From the NCBI RefSeq assembly GCF_030268965.1, contig NZ_BSSE01000006.1, positions 186,001-250,000 of the forward strand: DNA of 64,000 bases. Reading direction: 5' to 3'. Every line of letters begins with the position of its first letter. Positions within the stretch are counted from its first letter, which is position 1. The position numbers were made by a program, and so were the translations under genes. This DNA comes from Microtetraspora sp. NBRC 16547. GTDB lineage: Bacteria > Actinomycetota > Actinomycetes > Streptosporangiales > Streptosporangiaceae. Under the pieces are notes generated by a model, which saw nothing but the letters and a program-made list of their open reading frames with translations, was not told where the DNA came from and made no database searches. Below are positions 62,396-64,000 of the stretch, piece after piece.

Positions 62396-63883
62396 ATGGA
62401 AGTCCTTGTCGCTGTCATCGCGTTCGCCGGCGCCGTTCTCGCCGCCATCACCACCGGTGTCGTCGTCGGTCGCATCCGCGAGGAGCCGTCGGGATGGCTG
62501 GTCGCGTGGAGCATCACCACAGGTGCGCTGTGCCTCTCCCTGGGACTGATCGCCACAGGTCAGCTGATCGGGTTCGGGGCCGTGACCTTCCGGTTGTTCC
62601 AGATCACCGGATCCCTGATCGCCCCGCTCTGGCTGGCCGTCGGCGTGTCGCAACTGATCGCCAGAAAGGCGTTCCCCCGCTTCGCGGGCTGGCTCATCGG
62701 CGGCGCGCTGACGGGCGTCGGCGCGGTGATCATGCTGATGGATCCGATCAGCAAGACGTTCACCAAGGAGTTCCCAGCGGCCGACGAATTCTGGGACATC
62801 TGGCCCGAGTGGCTCCTGCGCGCCGTCCACGTGGTCGTCATCGCGATGCTGGTGATCTGGCTCGTGATCGCGGTGCTGCGTGGGCGCAAGGGCGACGACT
62901 ACGACCTCGACAACATGAACGCGACGGTCGCGCTCGCCCCTGGCGGCATCGCCGTCTCCGTCGCGCTGGAGTTCACGCTCCCCGGGATCGTCGTCGTCGC
63001 CGCCATGGCCGCCACCGCCGGAGCCGTGTGGTACGCCCTCGCCCGGCCGCTCGCGCCGTACGAGGACGACGAGGACGAGGACGAGGAGAACGACCGCGAG
63101 CCGGAGGACGAGTGGTCGCGCCGTGGCAGGCGCGGCGCCGAGGCCCGGTCCGAGGCCCGGTCCGAGCCGCCGGCGCAGGCCACTCCCCGGCGCTCCGGCC
63201 TCGGAGACCTCGTCGCGGAGTACCGCGCGGGCGAGCAGGGCGACGTCGACTACGCCGGCCGCATGCAGCCGTCGGACGCCTTCGGCAGCCAGCCGCCCGG
63301 CCCCCCGGCCGGCCAGGACGCGTACGGCGGTCCGCGGGGACGCGAGTACACCATGCCTCCGGCGGCGGACGCCGACTACGCGATGCCCGGTGGGGGCCCG
63401 GAGTACAACATGCCGCAGGGCGCCCGGCCCGAGTACGCCATGCCGGCCACGGGCACGATGTTCCCCGGGGCGGAGGCGGCCGCGAACCTCGGTGTCGGTT
63501 TCGGCGGCTCGGGCGCCGCGTCCTCCAGGGCGCAGGGCGGATCGGTGCGGCCGTCGCCGAGCATCTACGGGTTGCTCACCGTGTTCACGCTGATCGACGG
63601 TGCGGGTGAGGCGTTCGACAAGCTCGCCGAGGAGACGGTCGAGGCGGTGCAGCGCAACGAGCCCGACACCCTGATCTTCGTCTGCCACGGCGTGAAGTCC
63701 GCGCCGCTGCAGCGCATCGTGTACGAGCTCTACCGCGATGAGGTGGCGTACACCGAGCACCAGCGCCAGCCGCACATGGAGCGGTTCGCCACGGAACGCA
63801 CGGCGCTCGTGCTGGCGGCCAACGTCATCGAGCTGACCGTGAACGCCGCGAAGGTCGTCCCCCTCCCCACCGCCTTCAGATAG
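62396..63883 (+). CDS. Membrane protein with C-terminal ABM-like domain
   Basis: A 495-aa protein in three parts. Residues 1-225 hold about seven membrane helices (VLVAVIAFAGAVLAAITTGV; LVAWSITTGALCLSLGLIAT; LEFTLPGIVVVAAMAATAGA). Residues 225-380 are charged and disordered, with an acidic run and four EY/DY-x-MP repeats (EYTMPP, DYAMPG, EYNMPQ, EYAMPA). Residues 385-490 resemble an antibiotic-biosynthesis-monooxygenase (ABM) ferredoxin-like domain (YGLLTVFTLIDGAGEAFDKL; LYRDEVAYTEHQRQPHMERF). It diverges from bldN, and the region between holds the BldD-type box. Function is unknown. Confidence 0.7.
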   Translation: MEVLVAVIAFAGAVLAAITTGVVVGRIREEPSGWLVAWSITTGALCLSLGLIATGQLIGFGAVTFRLFQITGSLIAPLWLAVGVSQLIARKAFPRFAGWLIGGALTGVGAVIMLMDPISKTFTKEFPAADEFWDIWPEWLLRAVHVVVIAMLVIWLVIAVLRGRKGDDYDLDNMNATVALAPGGIAVSVALEFTLPGIVVVAAMAATAGAVWYALARPLAPYEDDEDEDEENDREPEDEWSRRGRRGAEARSEARSEPPAQATPRRSGLGDLVAEYRAGEQGDVDYAGRMQPSDAFGSQPPGPPAGQDAYGGPRGREYTMPPAADADYAMPGGGPEYNMPQGARPEYAMPATGTMFPGAEAAANLGVGFGGSGAASSRAQGGSVRPSPSIYGLLTVFTLIDGAGEAFDKLAEETVEAVQRNEPDTLIFVCHGVKSAPLQRIVYELYRDEVAYTEHQRQPHMERFATERTALVLAANVIELTVNAAKVVPLPTAFR

Positions 63884-64000
63884 CCCCAGCCACGATCACG
63901 CCGTGAGGGGCGCGGCGGGGAACCAACCGAGGAGCGACTCCGAGTGACGAGGGCGGGAGTCGCCTCAAGGGGCGCCCCGAACGGCCGTGCCGGAGGCGCG
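63884..64000. other. Downstream end of window, no gene seen
   Basis: An 8-bp stem (GCGACTCC at 63934-63941 with GGAGTCGC at 63956-63963) may act as a weak terminator. Nothing else is recognised in the last 117 bases. Confidence 0.4.

Noticed and set aside
62294-63775. Extension of BldN through the divergent gene on the minus strand
   Set aside because: The open frame is antisense to the membrane protein gene and has no sigma-factor similarity beyond 62293.

Overview
The window is a 64 kb stretch of GC-rich chromosome (about 70% G+C by eye, many GTG/TTG starts, 4-bp stop/start overlaps) from a filamentous, sporulating actinobacterium. Homologues of the developmental regulators BldG and BldN with its anti-sigma factor RsbN, an HspR-controlled dnaK operon and a WhiJ-type XRE/DUF397 pair all fit this. 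A streptomycete relative such as Streptosporangiaceae is my best guess. The assignment is inference, not proof.

Layout, left to right. (1) 1-7.2 kb: a truncated MarP-type membrane serine protease, then a minus-strand run of nhaA, a holin-like membrane protein, an epoxide-hydrolase-like enzyme and a DUF309 protein, then acetyl-CoA synthetase and a degenerate Fic-like protein. (2) 8.3-17 kb: the conserved actinobacterial helicase/secretion neighbourhood. It holds CpaE/TadZ, TadA/CpaF, TadB, TadC, a DUF4244 Flp-like prepilin, a possible coupled small ORF and two TadE-like prepilins, converging on a DEAH-type helicase of the MrfA/YprA family. (3) 17-24.8 kb: bldG and its ATPase-like partner, a proton-pumping pyrophosphatase, a small membrane peptide with SixA and an FUSC transporter, and serB. 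(4) 24.9-35.5 kb: an ornithine-lipid type acyltransferase pair, a QueA-like/SDR pair, a NarL-type two-component system, an ABC ATPase, an SPFH protein, a TSUP permease and an IclR regulator. (5) 35.6-43.5 kb: accessory genes (Rieske/DUF2231, HD hydrolase, XRE-DUF397, CapA lipoprotein, TetR, hypotheticals) rich in tandem repeats. (6) 43.5-50.5 kb: dnaK-grpE-dnaJ-hspR-clpB with two HAIR operators at the dnaK promoter. (7) 51-64 kb: ABC-2 exporter, proC, an AcuC-type deacetylase, a small excisionase-like HTH protein, the 32-aa ribosomal protein bS22, an epimerase/acyltransferase pair, a hydrolase, a HAD phosphatase, rsbN and bldN. Divergent from bldN is a membrane protein with a C-terminal ABM-like domain, and the shared promoter region contains a BldD-type box.

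Much of the content is conserved housekeeping and developmental machinery. I see no convincing new defence, CRISPR or biosynthetic system, no tRNA or rRNA gene and no insertion sequence. The most unusual features are the number of short GC-rich tandem repeats just after stop codons (units of 11, 14, 15, 17 and about 19-20 bp), a perfect 15-bp inverted repeat next to a ribosome binding site, a cluster of DnaA-box-like nonamers inside the Tad locus, the putative 94-codon coupled ORF in the pilus operon, and the BldG partner protein whose ATP-binding boxes look degenerate.
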